Shown in pieces: positions 8,366 to 17,882 of a stretch of 64,000 bases of DNA. Origin of the DNA: Chloracidobacterium thermophilum B (GTDB lineage Bacteria > Acidobacteriota > Blastocatellia > Chloracidobacteriales > Chloracidobacteriaceae); NCBI RefSeq assembly GCF_000226295.1, contig NC_016025.1:744001-808000 (forward strand). Reading direction: 5' to 3'. A program made the position numbers and the translations under genes. How positions within the stretch are numbered: the first letter of the stretch is position 1; each line of letters starts with the position of its first letter. Under the pieces are notes generated by a model, which saw only the letters and a list, made by a program, of their open reading frames with translations, made no database searches and was not told where the DNA came from.

Positions 8366-9922
8366 ATGGTAGCTATGTCCGCGCAGACGCTCGATGCTCC
8401 GGTTCTTTCGCGCGCGTTATCACTTGGTGAAAACCTGCGCCATCTACGACGCTTTGTTGTCGTCTCCATCGCGCTTTTGCCGTTTCTGGTCAGCTTTCTG
8501 CGCGACCGGCGGCGGTGGATCAAGTGGGGCGCTCCGCGCACACTGACAGAGGAGCAGCATGCCCGTCGCGCCAAAAAGCTGGTGGATACCTTTGCCCGGC
8601 TGGGAACGTCATACATCAAGCTGTCGCAAATCCTGGCTGTACGGGAGGACCTGATTCCCAAAACTTATGCGCGGGAATTTGCCCGGCTGCTTGACCAGAC
8701 CCCGGCGGCCGGCATGGACTACGTCAGCGCCGTCATCCGTCGCCGCACGGGCAAAAACCCGGAGGACATCTTCACCGACTTCAATCCCAACGCCATTGCC
8801 TCGGCATCAGTCGGGCAAGTTCACCGGGCGCGGTACAAGGGCGTTGATGTCGTCGTCAAAGTCCGGCGGCCCAACGTGGTGGAAACCATCACCCTCGACA
8901 ACGCCATCCTGAGTACGCTGCTGGAGTGGCTGCGGCCGTTTTTTGGCGAGCACTACCTGTACCGCGGCTTTGAAGTTCTGTTTACGGAATATAAGCGGAT
9001 TGTCGTTGGCGAACTGGACTTCCGCATCGAAGCACAAAACGCCGAGCGTCTGCGCGCCCAACAGCCCCGGCATCCCCGGCTGGTCATCCCGGAAATTGCG
9101 CACGAACTGACCTATGAAGACCTGCTTGTGATGGAGTTCTGTGAGGGGGTGCGGATTGACGCGGTGGAGACCATTCGCAGCTATGGTCTCGACCTTGGCG
9201 AACTCGTCGAAGCCCTGCTCGAAATCGTTTTCTCACAGCTTCTCGTCCACGGCTTTTTCCATGCCGATCCCCATCCGGGGAACATTCTCATCAACCGCCG
9301 GGGCGACATCATCCTGCTCGACTACGGCATGGTGGACGAACTCGACCCGGTGACGCGCGACCGGTTTCTGGGCCTTATCCTGGCCGCCAACGCCAATCAG
9401 TACGACGAAGTGGTGGCCAAGCTCTATGAACTGGAGATGGTGGCCCCGGATACCCCGGCCGAGCAACTGACCTACGTGACGGAAACCATCATGAACCTGC
9501 GGCACCTGGCGCGTACCAACCAGCGCCAGGTTCAGATGGCCGTCGAGCAGCTTTTCGAGAAAACGCGCATCCTGCATCACCTGCGCATGCCCCGGCAGAT
9601 GGTGTATCTGTTTCGGATGGCGACACTTATCGAAGGCGTGGCGATCCGCTTCGACAATCACTTTGACAGCATTCGGGACGCGGTTCCGATTGCCAAGCGG
9701 GTTGGGTTCAAACTTATTGCCCGCATTGTGCCGGCCGCCACGGCCCTGCGCTATGCGGCGGAAGTCTTTGCCGAGCGGTTTGATGCCTACCTGAGCCGGG
9801 TGATGCAGCGCAAAAAGGTCTCCTATGCCAAGGATTTCGTACGGCGTATGTGGCAGGGCACGCCGGACAAAACCGTGGTGTCGGCGCCCACGCCACCACC
9901 CAGCCTGACGCTGCCTTCCTGA
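8366..9922 (+). CDS. ABC1/UbiB-family atypical protein kinase-like protein
   Basis: A 518-residue member of the ABC1/UbiB/ADCK family, linked in other organisms to isoprenoid-quinone synthesis or lipid homeostasis. It has the Ala-rich loop ASASVGQVHRA, the catalytic-loop motif HADPHPGNILIN and the metal-binding LLDYGMV. The N-terminal family motif KxGQ reads K-L-S-Q (in GTSYIKLSQILAVREDLIP). C-terminal residues near 440-465 could contact the membrane. Two possible ATG starts are nine bases apart (8366 and 8375). Ubiquinone itself is unlikely in a futalosine-pathway organism, so a menaquinone or lipid role is more plausible. Confidence 0.88.
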   Translation: MVAMSAQTLDAPVLSRALSLGENLRHLRRFVVVSIALLPFLVSFLRDRRRWIKWGAPRTLTEEQHARRAKKLVDTFARLGTSYIKLSQILAVREDLIPKTYAREFARLLDQTPAAGMDYVSAVIRRRTGKNPEDIFTDFNPNAIASASVGQVHRARYKGVDVVVKVRRPNVVETITLDNAILSTLLEWLRPFFGEHYLYRGFEVLFTEYKRIVVGELDFRIEAQNAERLRAQQPRHPRLVIPEIAHELTYEDLLVMEFCEGVRIDAVETIRSYGLDLGELVEALLEIVFSQLLVHGFFHADPHPGNILINRRGDIILLDYGMVDELDPVTRDRFLGLILAANANQYDEVVAKLYELEMVAPDTPAEQLTYVTETIMNLRHLARTNQRQVQMAVEQLFEKTRILHHLRMPRQMVYLFRMATLIEGVAIRFDNHFDSIRDAVPIAKRVGFKLIARIVPAATALRYAAEVFAERFDAYLSRVMQRKKVSYAKDFVRRMWQGTPDKTVVSAPTPPPSLTLPS

Positions 9923-10070
9923 CAAACAGAGCGCACGGCAACAACTTCCTGGCTTCCCCTTCATCCAAGGCGGGGCAAGCTTTGCGGTTGCAAACACACA
10001 CTGCCCGACTACGCTCTATTCTCCAAACTTGCTGTTGACGGATGTTTGGGTATGCTGACGGTTCGGGGGT

Positions 10071-10088
10071 TCAGCCTCTGAAGGCTGA
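10071..10088 (+). repeat. Short leader hairpin before the first TIG gene
   Basis: TCAGCCT and AGGCTGA form a perfect 7-bp stem with a CTGA tetraloop about 50 bases upstream of the start at 10141. There is no T-run. It may be a 5' untranslated-region hairpin; otherwise the 218-base gap shows nothing recognisable. Confidence 0.35.
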
Positions 10089-10140
10089 CAGATGACCAAC
10101 TGCGGCAGCACCGATCCAGAACTCACGTGGAGTTCATCCC

Positions 10141-12681
10141 ATGCGACTGGTTTTTCTCGAAAGGCTTACTGCACTCTGGCTTGGTAGTTTTGTTCTTCTA
10201 CTGGGCGCGCCATGGGTTGGCGTGCAAGATGCTCTGGCATTTCAAGCTACTCCATTTACACCTTTCATTTCCGGCTTCACACCAACTTCGGGGCCGGTTG
10301 GAACTTCTGTCACCATCTTTGGTTCAAACTTCTTTGAAGTGACCGGTGTCCGCTTTGGCGGCGTTGCGGCGACGTTTACCGTCAACAGTCCCACGCAAAT
10401 CACCGCAACAGTACCGCCTGGTGCTACAACCGGTTTGATTACACTCATAACCGCATTTGGCCTCACCGCAACAAGTCAAGCCCCCTTCGTCGTCCTTGAG
10501 ACACCCATCGTCACCGGCTTTTCTCCCACCTCCGGCCCTGTCGGCACGGTAGTCACCATCTCCGGTACCGGCTTTGCTCAGGTGTCTGCTGTCCGCTTTA
10601 ATGGCGTTGCGGCCACATTCACAGTCAGCAGTTCGACGCAAATCACGGCAATCGTCCCGACCGGCGCCACCACTGGCCCTATCAGCGTGACCGGTCCCGG
10701 CGGCACAGCCATTAGCAGCACACCGTTCACCGTCCTTGAGGCGCCCACCCTCACCAGCTTTTCACCTGCGTCCGGTCCCGTCGGCACAGTGGTCACCATC
10801 ACCGGCACCGGCTTTGTTCAGGTGTCCGCTGTCCGCTTCAACGGTGTTGCAGCCACATTTACGGTCAGCAGTCCCACGCAAATCACGGCAATCGTGCCGA
10901 CCGGAGCCACCACCGGGCCAATCAGTGTGACCGGTTCCGGCGGCACGGCTATCAGCCGCGAACCCTTTGTCGTCCTTGAGACGCCCACCCTCACCAGCTT
11001 TTCACCCACGTCCGGTCCCGTCGGCACACCTGTCACCATCACCGGCACCAGCTTCCTCAACGTCAGCAGCGTCACCTTTGGCGACCTGCCAGCGCGCTTC
11101 ACCGTCACCAGCCCCACCCAACTCACCGCCACTGTCCCCGCCGGAGCCGTGACCGCCCCCATCCGGGTTGTCACCCCCGCCGGCAGCGCCACCAGCGCCA
11201 CCAGCTTCACCGTCATCCCCCGTGTGCCGCCCCAGACCATCGGCGTCTGGCGTCCCAACCAAGGCTTCCTCCTGCGCCAGTCCAACACCGCCGGTCCGCC
11301 CGACATTGCTGTTCCCTTGGGTCAGCCCGGCGACCAGCCCGTGGTCGGCGACTGGGACGGCGACGGCAAAACCACCGTCGCCCTCTTCCGCGCCGGGCAG
11401 TTTCTTCTGCGCAACGAGAACGCCGTCGGTGCGCCCGTCACCACCGTGGCCTTTGGGCAGGCGGGCGATATACCCGTGGCAGGCGACTGGACGGGCAAGG
11501 GCTTTGACAGTGTTGGGGTCTTCCGGCGCGGCGTCTTCCTGCTGCGCAACACCAACACCTCTGGTGCGCCCGACATCATCATCAACTACGGACTGCCGAC
11601 CGACCTGCCCGTGACAGGCGACTGGGACGGCGACGGGCGGACGACCATTGGCGCGTTTCGACCGTCCACGGGCTTTTTCTTCCTGCGCAACGACAACAGC
11701 TCCGGCAACGCCGACCTGAGTTTCTTCTACGGTCTGGCGAACGACCTGCCGGTGGCCGGCGACTGGGACGGCGACGGGGTGACGACGGTGGGCATTTTCC
11801 GGGCGGGGACGTTTTTCCTGCGCAACACCAACACGGCGGGTTTTGCCGATGTGGCGGTAGGTTTTGGGCAGGCGGGGGATGTGCCGCTGGCCGGGCGCTG
11901 GAAGACGCCGCCGGTTGTGCCGCCGGGGGACTTTCAGACCGGGAACTCGACCGTGGTCTGGCGCAACCAGACGACGGGGGAGACAGCCCTGTGGGTGATG
12001 CAGGGGACGAGCTTTGTGCGCAGCGAGGCGTTGCCGTTTGTAGAGGACTGCTGGGTTGTGGGCGGAGTGGCGGATTTCACCGGCGACGGGGCGACCGACC
12101 TGCTGTGGCGCAACCAGGACATCACCGGCTTTGACGCGGTGTGGAGCTTTGCCGGGCTGCGTCCGGTGGCGGCGCTCCCCGTCACGCCCGAACAGACCGA
12201 CCGCAACTGGTTCATCAGTTGCACGGGGGACTTCAACCGCGACGGGCAGCCGGACATCGTACGGCGCAATCTGGCGACGGATGCCGTGGAGGTGTGGCTG
12301 ATGAACGGGCGGACGCGGAGTGCCGTCATTCCGCTGGTCATCCCCGGTCTGACGGCGGACGAACGGATTGTGGGGAGCGGGGATTTTGAGGGCAACGGGC
12401 AGTTGGGTCTGCTGCTGCACCGGCAGGGGGCCGGAACGGCGCGGGTGGTGACGTTCATCGGGGCGACGGCGGTGGGGAGTCGTCCGCTGCCGGCGCTGGG
12501 GCCGGAGTGGCGGCTGGGGGCGGTGGGCGACTACAACCGCGACGGGCAGCCGGACGTGGTGTGGCGCAATGAGCGCACGGGGCAGAACGTCATCTGGCTG
12601 CTGCGGAATCTGTCGCTGGTGCAGAGTGTGGGGCTGCCGGCGGTGCCTGACCAGCGGTGGCAGATTGTGGGTCCGCGCTAG
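10141..12681 (+). CDS. Secreted IPT/TIG-repeat and VCBS/FG-GAP-repeat protein
   Basis: An 846-residue predicted exported protein. A signal peptide occupies about residues 1-34. Four IPT/TIG immunoglobulin-like domains follow, each opening with a variant of FSPTSGPVGTxVTITGTxF (about residues 42-360). Next come five FG-GAP/VCBS-like repeats with the core GDWDGDGxTTVGxFR and a linking FLRNxNT, containing calcium-binding-like Asp clusters. The last third has four related blades built on VVWRNQTTG and DFNRDGQPDIV. A beta-propeller surface or extracellular role is likely; the ligand is unknown. The last 1.73 kb is nearly identical to the end of the gene at 12994-17805. Confidence 0.85.
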   Translation: MRLVFLERLTALWLGSFVLLLGAPWVGVQDALAFQATPFTPFISGFTPTSGPVGTSVTIFGSNFFEVTGVRFGGVAATFTVNSPTQITATVPPGATTGLITLITAFGLTATSQAPFVVLETPIVTGFSPTSGPVGTVVTISGTGFAQVSAVRFNGVAATFTVSSSTQITAIVPTGATTGPISVTGPGGTAISSTPFTVLEAPTLTSFSPASGPVGTVVTITGTGFVQVSAVRFNGVAATFTVSSPTQITAIVPTGATTGPISVTGSGGTAISREPFVVLETPTLTSFSPTSGPVGTPVTITGTSFLNVSSVTFGDLPARFTVTSPTQLTATVPAGAVTAPIRVVTPAGSATSATSFTVIPRVPPQTIGVWRPNQGFLLRQSNTAGPPDIAVPLGQPGDQPVVGDWDGDGKTTVALFRAGQFLLRNENAVGAPVTTVAFGQAGDIPVAGDWTGKGFDSVGVFRRGVFLLRNTNTSGAPDIIINYGLPTDLPVTGDWDGDGRTTIGAFRPSTGFFFLRNDNSSGNADLSFFYGLANDLPVAGDWDGDGVTTVGIFRAGTFFLRNTNTAGFADVAVGFGQAGDVPLAGRWKTPPVVPPGDFQTGNSTVVWRNQTTGETALWVMQGTSFVRSEALPFVEDCWVVGGVADFTGDGATDLLWRNQDITGFDAVWSFAGLRPVAALPVTPEQTDRNWFISCTGDFNRDGQPDIVRRNLATDAVEVWLMNGRTRSAVIPLVIPGLTADERIVGSGDFEGNGQLGLLLHRQGAGTARVVTFIGATAVGSRPLPALGPEWRLGAVGDYNRDGQPDVVWRNERTGQNVIWLLRNLSLVQSVGLPAVPDQRWQIVGPR
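10954..12681 (+). repeat. Copy 1 of a 1.73-kb collinear coding duplication
   Basis: This segment aligns base for base with 16078-17805 at a constant offset of 5124, without insertions or deletions, down to the stop codon. At protein level I count fewer than 20 differences over about 570 residues by eye. The identity ends upstream, where the two genes carry different numbers of TIG domains. Confidence 0.85.
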
Positions 12682-12993
12682 AGGCAGGCAGCAACGGGCA
12701 GGATGGCTGCCGGCAACAGGGGTGGCGGTCCTGCCGCGTGGTTGTTAGGGGCTGCATACCTGTGGCGTCACCGGGATCCGGGTGTGCCGTGACGCGCGTC
12801 AGAAGCGGCCGGTTTTTTGTTGGCAAACGTACACTACCGGACTAAGCTTCCCATAATTTCACAAGCCGTTATTTGACAGGCCTTCGGAAGTGCCTTGCAC
12901 TTTGTACCTGTGCGTCATCAGCCCTTGGGTGACGTGCAGGGCGTCCCGGCTCACACTTTCATTGCCCGCCCATAACACACGGAGATTCCCCCC
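12682..12993. other. Intergenic region between the two TIG/VCBS genes
   Basis: No gene is supported in these 312 bases. Just after the stop there is a hairpin with arms GGCAGGA (12697-12703) and TCCTGCC (12729-12735); a similar hairpin follows the paralogous gene at 17834-17874. A better terminator candidate lies further down. The remainder presumably holds the promoter of the second gene, whose ATG is preceded by GGAGA. Confidence 0.5.
12786..12818 (+). terminator. Possible intrinsic terminator of the first TIG gene
   Basis: A stem built from GCCG-TGAC and GTCA-(bulge)-CGGC with a GCGC loop is followed within three bases by six T residues at 12813-12818. The stem is imperfect, so the call is moderate. 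Confidence 0.45.
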
Positions 12994-15900
12994 ATGCGTC
13001 AGATTTCATTCTCAAGGATTGTTGCTCTCTCGCTCTGTGGATTCGCTTTACTGCTGTGCAGCCGGTGGACCGGGGAGCCATACGTTCAGGCGGCATTGGA
13101 AACGAGGCTTGAAACAGCACGCCCGGAAAACGTTTGCCAGCCCCACCTGTTACCGGACACGGGCCGTCTCAAACGTCCCCTGCGGCAACCAACTGTGCGT
13201 TGCCAACTGCGGCAGCTTCGGGCGCTTGTCCCTGGATTTCTGACACCGGTCGCAATTGCTCCACCGGCCAGGTCGGCCTTTGAGCCCATATCCGGTAAAC
13301 AGGTATCCGCCTCCGCGCCAACGACCGATGCCGTAGCTGAGCCAAGTGGGATCATAACCGGATTCGTTCCTTTTTCGCCTGCATCGGCACTGGATTCATC
13401 CGCCTCTCCTCAGTTCCCACCACCCATCATTTCCAGCTTCACGCCCACATCCGGGGTCATTGGCACATCCGTTACCATCGTGGGCGAGAATTTTTTGCTT
13501 TCGCGGTTGTCAAACCGGGAAACGGTGACGGACGTTCGATTCAACGGTGTCAGCGCCGTCTTCAACATTGTTGACTCAGAAACCATTACGGCGACTGTAC
13601 CGGTGGGAGCGACCACCGGCCCCATCAGTGTGACCGGCCCTGGCGGCACTGCCACCAGCAGCACCAACTTCGTCGTCATCCTGCCGCCGACGATTTCCAG
13701 CTTCTCACCCACCTCCGGTCCGGTTGGCACCTCCGTCACCATCACCGGCACGAACTTTGCTGGCACGACCGATGTCCGCTTCAACGGCATTGCGGCGGCC
13801 TTCACTGTCAACAGCAACACGCAAATCACAGCGACGGTGCCGGCGGGCGCCACCACCGGACCCATCACCGTCACCAATCCGGCCGGCACCGCCACCAGCG
13901 GCACCAACTTTGTCGTCATCCTGCCGCCGACCATCGTCAGCTTTTCACCTGCTTCAGGGCTCATCGGCACTTCAGTCATCATCACCGGCACGAACTTCAC
14001 CGGCACGACCGATGTCCGCTTCAACGGCATTGCGGCGGCCTTCACTGTCAACAGCAACACGCAAATCACAGCGACGGTGCCGGTGGGCGCCACCACCGGA
14101 CCCATCACCGTCACCAATCCGGCCGGCACGGCCACCAGCGGCACCAACTTCGTCGTCATCCTGCCGCCGACGATTTCCAGCTTCTCACCCACGTCGGGAC
14201 CCGTCGGCGCGTCCGTCACCATCACCGGCACAAACTTCACCGGCACGACCGATGTCCGCTTCAACGGCGTTGCGGCGACCTTCACCGTCAACAGCAACAC
14301 GCAAATCACGGCGACGGTGCCGGCGGGCGCCACCACCGGGCCCATCACCGTCACCAATCCGGCCGGCACGGCCACCAGCGGCACCAGCTTCGTTGTCATC
14401 CTGCCGCCGACCATTGCCAGCTTCTCGCCCACTTCAGGCCTCATCGGCGCTTCCGTCATCATCACCGGCACAAACTTCACCGGCACGACGGATGTCCGCT
14501 TCAACGGCGTTGCGGCGACCTTCACCGTCAACAGCAGCACGCAAATCACGGCGACGGTGCCGGCGGGCGCGACCACCGGGCCCATCACCGTCACCAATCC
14601 GGCCGGCACGGCCACCAGCGGCACCAACTTCGTCGTCATTCTGCCGCCGACCATCGCCAGCTTCTCGCCCACCTCGGGCCTCATCGGCGCCTCCGTCACC
14701 ATTACCGGCACAAACTTCGCCGGCACGACCGATGTCCGCTTCAACGGCATTGCGGCGACCTTCACCGTCAACAGCAACACGCAAATCACGGCGACGGTGC
14801 CGGCAGGCGCCACCACCGGGCCCATCACCGTCACCAATCCGGCCGGCACCGCCACCAGCGGCACCAGCTTCGTCGTCATCCTGCCGCCGACCATCGCCAG
14901 CTTTTCACCCCTGTCGGGCCCCGTCGGTGCGTCCGTCACCATCACCGGCACGAACTTCACCGGCACGACCGATGTCCGCTTCAACGGCATCAGCGCCATC
15001 TTCAACATCGTTGACCCGGAAAACATTACGGCGACAGTGCCGGTGGGCGCAACCACCGGCCCCATCACCGTCACCAACCCGGCCGGCACCGCCACCAGCG
15101 GGACGCCGTTTGTCGTTCCTCAAACACCGTCCATCTCCAGCTTTTCACCCACGGCAGGAACCGTCGGCACCAGCGTCACCATTCTGGGGGTGAACTTTGT
15201 TGAGGTCACAGATGTGCGCTTCAACGGCGTCAATGCCTCGTTTACCGTCAACAGCCCCACCCAAATCACGGCGACGGTGCCGGCGGGCGCCACCACCGGC
15301 CCCATCACCGTCACCAATCCGGCCGGCACGGCCACCAGCAGCGCCAGTTTTGTTGTCATCCTGCCGCCGACGATTGCCAGCTTCTCACCCACGTCGGGAC
15401 CCGTCGGCGCGTCCGTCACCATCACCGGCACGAACTTCACCGGCACGACCGATGTCCGCTTCAACGGCATCACGGCGGTCTTTACGCTCAACAGCAACAC
15501 GCAAATCACAGCGACGGTGCCGGCGGGCGCCACCACCGGACCCATCACCGTCACCAATCCGGCCGGCACAGCGACCAGCGGCGCCAACTTTGTCGTCCTC
15601 CTGCCGCCAACCATTTCCGGCTTTTCGCCCACAGCAGGGGCAGTCGGGGCACTCATCACCATTTCCAGTGACAATCTCATTGTCTTGGGTGAAAGTTTTG
15701 CCGGCGTGACAGCAGTGAACTTCAACGGGGTTGCGGCAACATTTACTGTTGTCAGCCCGACACAGATCACGGCGACCGTGCCGGCGGGCGCCACCACCGG
15801 CCCTATCAGCATCACCGGTCCCGGCGGCACCACCACCAGCAGCACGCCGTTCGTCGTCCTTGAAACGCCTACTCTCACCGGCTTTGCACCCACCTCCGGG

Positions 15901-17805
15901 CCCGTGGGTACAATCGTGACCATCTCCGGTAGCGGTTTCGTTCAGGTGTCCGAGGTCCGCTTTGGCGGCGTTGCGGCAACCTTCACCGTCAACAGTCCCA
16001 CGCAGATCACCGCCACCGTCCCGCCCGGCGCGGCCACTGGCCCCATCTCCATCGCGGCCGCCGGCGTCATTGCCACCAGCCGCGAACCCTTCGTCGTCCT
16101 TGAGGCGCCCACCCTCACCAGCTTTTCACCCGCGTCCGGTCCCGTCGGCACACCTGTCACCATCACCGGCACCAGCTTCCTCAACGTCAGCAGCGTCACC
16201 TTTGGCGACCTGCCGGCGCCCTTCACCGTCACCAGCCCCACCCAACTCACCGCCACCGTCCCTGTCGGCGCCGTGACCGCCCCCATCCGCGTCATCACCC
16301 CGGCCGGCAGCGCCACCAGCGCCACCAGCTTCACCGTCGTCCCACGTGTGCCACCCCAGACCATCGGCGTCTGGCGTCCCAACCAGGGCTTTCTCCTGCG
16401 CCAGTCCAACACCGCCGGTCCGCCCGACATTGCCGTTCCCTTGGGTCAGCCCGGCGACCAGCCCGTGGTCGGTGACTGGGACGGCGACGGCAAAACCACC
16501 GTCGCCCTCTTCCGCGCCGGGCAGTTTCTCATCCGCAACGAGAATGCCGTCGGCGCGCCTGTCACCACTGTTGCCTTTGGGCAGGCAGGCGACATCCCTG
16601 TGGCGGGCGACTGGACGGGCAAGGGCTTTGACAGTGTTGGGGTCTTCCGGCGCGGCGTGTTCCTGCTGCGCAACACCAACACTTCTGGTGCGCCCGACAT
16701 CATCATCAACTACGGACTGCCGACCGACCTGCCCGTGGTCGGCGACTGGGACGGCGACGGGCGGACGACCATTGGCGCGTTTCGTCCGTCCACGGGCTTT
16801 TTCTTCCTGCGCAACGACAACAGCTCCGGCAACGCCGACCTGAGTTTCTTCTACGGTCTGGCGAACGACCTGCCGGTGGCCGGCGACTGGGACGGCGACG
16901 GGGTGACGACGGTGGGCATTTTCCGGGCGGGGACGTTTTTCCTGCGCAACACCAACACGGCGGGCTTTGCCGATGTGGCGGTAGGTTTTGGGCAGGCGGG
17001 GGACGTGCCGCTGGCCGGGCGCTGGAAGACGCCGCCCGTCATCCCGCCGGGCGATTTTCAGACCGGGAACTCGACCGTGGTCTGGCGCAACCAGACGACG
17101 GGCGAAAGCGCCATCTGGGTGATGCAGGGGACGAGCTTTGTGCGCAGCGAGGCGTTGCCCTTCGTGGAGGACTGCTGGGTTGTGGGCGGAGTGGCGGATT
17201 TCACCGGCGACGGGGCGACCGACCTGCTGTGGCGCAATCAGGACATCACCGGCTTTGACGCGGTGTGGAGCTTTGCCGGGCTGCGTCCGGTGGCGGCGCT
17301 TCCCGTCACGCCCGAACAGACCGACCGCAACTGGTTCATCAGTTGCACGGGGGACTTCAACCGGGACGGGCAGCCGGACATCGTACGGCGCAATCTGGCG
17401 ACGGATGCCGTGGAGGTGTGGCTGATGAATGGGCGGACGCGGAGTGCCGTCATTCCGCTGCGGATTCCCGGTCTGGCGGCGGACGAACGGATTGTGGGGA
17501 GCGGGGATTTTGAGGGCAACGGGCAGTTGGGTCTGCTGCTGCACCGGCAGGGGGCCGGAACGGCGCGGGTGGTGACGTTCATCGGGGCGACGGCGGTGGG
17601 GAGTCGTCCGCTGCCGGCGCTGGGGCCGGAGTGGCGGCTGGGGGCGGTGGGCGACTACAACCGCGACGGGCAGCCGGACGTGGTGTGGCGCAACGAGCGT
17701 ACGGGCCAGAACGTCATCTGGCTGCTGCGGAATCTGTCGCTGGTGCAGAGTGTGCCGCTGCCGGACATTTCCGACCAGCGGTGGCAGATTGTCGGTCCGC
17801 GCTAG
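12994..17805 (+). CDS. Large secreted IPT/TIG-repeat and VCBS-repeat protein
   Basis: A 1603-residue exported protein, paralogous to the gene just upstream. A hydrophobic signal segment lies at about residues 5-30, followed by a low-complexity linker to about residue 145. Twelve IPT/TIG domains of about 80 residues then run to about residue 1120; several are almost identical. The C-terminal 570 residues are the same FG-GAP/VCBS propeller-like region as in the upstream protein. Two TIG domains (the first and the seventh) carry an alternative central segment, AVFNIVDSE/AIFNIVDPE, suggesting domain shuffling. The ATG follows GGAGATTCCCCCC. Likely a cell-surface or extracellular adhesin-like protein; no enzymatic domain is visible. 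Confidence 0.85.
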   Translation: MRQISFSRIVALSLCGFALLLCSRWTGEPYVQAALETRLETARPENVCQPHLLPDTGRLKRPLRQPTVRCQLRQLRALVPGFLTPVAIAPPARSAFEPISGKQVSASAPTTDAVAEPSGIITGFVPFSPASALDSSASPQFPPPIISSFTPTSGVIGTSVTIVGENFLLSRLSNRETVTDVRFNGVSAVFNIVDSETITATVPVGATTGPISVTGPGGTATSSTNFVVILPPTISSFSPTSGPVGTSVTITGTNFAGTTDVRFNGIAAAFTVNSNTQITATVPAGATTGPITVTNPAGTATSGTNFVVILPPTIVSFSPASGLIGTSVIITGTNFTGTTDVRFNGIAAAFTVNSNTQITATVPVGATTGPITVTNPAGTATSGTNFVVILPPTISSFSPTSGPVGASVTITGTNFTGTTDVRFNGVAATFTVNSNTQITATVPAGATTGPITVTNPAGTATSGTSFVVILPPTIASFSPTSGLIGASVIITGTNFTGTTDVRFNGVAATFTVNSSTQITATVPAGATTGPITVTNPAGTATSGTNFVVILPPTIASFSPTSGLIGASVTITGTNFAGTTDVRFNGIAATFTVNSNTQITATVPAGATTGPITVTNPAGTATSGTSFVVILPPTIASFSPLSGPVGASVTITGTNFTGTTDVRFNGISAIFNIVDPENITATVPVGATTGPITVTNPAGTATSGTPFVVPQTPSISSFSPTAGTVGTSVTILGVNFVEVTDVRFNGVNASFTVNSPTQITATVPAGATTGPITVTNPAGTATSSASFVVILPPTIASFSPTSGPVGASVTITGTNFTGTTDVRFNGITAVFTLNSNTQITATVPAGATTGPITVTNPAGTATSGANFVVLLPPTISGFSPTAGAVGALITISSDNLIVLGESFAGVTAVNFNGVAATFTVVSPTQITATVPAGATTGPISITGPGGTTTSSTPFVVLETPTLTGFAPTSGPVGTIVTISGSGFVQVSEVRFGGVAATFTVNSPTQITATVPPGAATGPISIAAAGVIATSREPFVVLEAPTLTSFSPASGPVGTPVTITGTSFLNVSSVTFGDLPAPFTVTSPTQLTATVPVGAVTAPIRVITPAGSATSATSFTVVPRVPPQTIGVWRPNQGFLLRQSNTAGPPDIAVPLGQPGDQPVVGDWDGDGKTTVALFRAGQFLIRNENAVGAPVTTVAFGQAGDIPVAGDWTGKGFDSVGVFRRGVFLLRNTNTSGAPDIIINYGLPTDLPVVGDWDGDGRTTIGAFRPSTGFFFLRNDNSSGNADLSFFYGLANDLPVAGDWDGDGVTTVGIFRAGTFFLRNTNTAGFADVAVGFGQAGDVPLAGRWKTPPVIPPGDFQTGNSTVVWRNQTTGESAIWVMQGTSFVRSEALPFVEDCWVVGGVADFTGDGATDLLWRNQDITGFDAVWSFAGLRPVAALPVTPEQTDRNWFISCTGDFNRDGQPDIVRRNLATDAVEVWLMNGRTRSAVIPLRIPGLAADERIVGSGDFEGNGQLGLLLHRQGAGTARVVTFIGATAVGSRPLPALGPEWRLGAVGDYNRDGQPDVVWRNERTGQNVIWLLRNLSLVQSVPLPDISDQRWQIVGPR
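13681..15600 (+). repeat. 240-bp in-frame tandem repeat array (eight units)
   Basis: Units beginning CTGCCGCCGAC recur at 13681, 13921, 14161, 14401, 14641 and 14881, exactly 240 bases apart; the register continues through 15121 (diverged) and 15361 and ends before 15601. Each unit encodes one 80-residue TIG domain. Length is perfectly conserved while substitutions are distributed in a mosaic way, as expected from unequal crossing-over and gene conversion. Confidence 0.9.
16078..17805 (+). repeat. Copy 2 of the 1.73-kb collinear coding duplication
   Basis: Partner of 10954-12681; see that entry for the alignment. It encodes the last TIG domain and the entire VCBS propeller-like region of the larger protein. 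Confidence 0.85.
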
Positions 17806-17833
17806 AGACCACGCCAGAAACCATACCAGAAAC

Positions 17834-17874
17834 GGGCAGGACGGCTGCCGGTGACGCCCGCGGCGGTCCTGTCC
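17834..17874 (+). terminator. Hairpin between convergent TIG and kinase genes
   Basis: GGGCAGGAC at 17834-17842 can pair with GTCCTGTCC at 17866-17874 (one G-U pair). A related hairpin lies at the same place after the paralogous TIG gene. No T-run follows, so termination here is only possible, not shown. Confidence 0.4.
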
Positions 17875-17882
17875 TGTGGCTG

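Noticed and set aside
13410-15193. Long repetitive frames on both strands within the TIG array (561 and 489 codons)
   Set aside because: Any frame is open across a 240-bp periodic GC-rich array; the products are low-complexity and the TIG frame is clearly the real one.
13681-15600. Regularly spaced repeats as a CRISPR array
   Set aside because: The period is 240 bases, units are contiguous and coding, and there are no unique spacers or cas genes.
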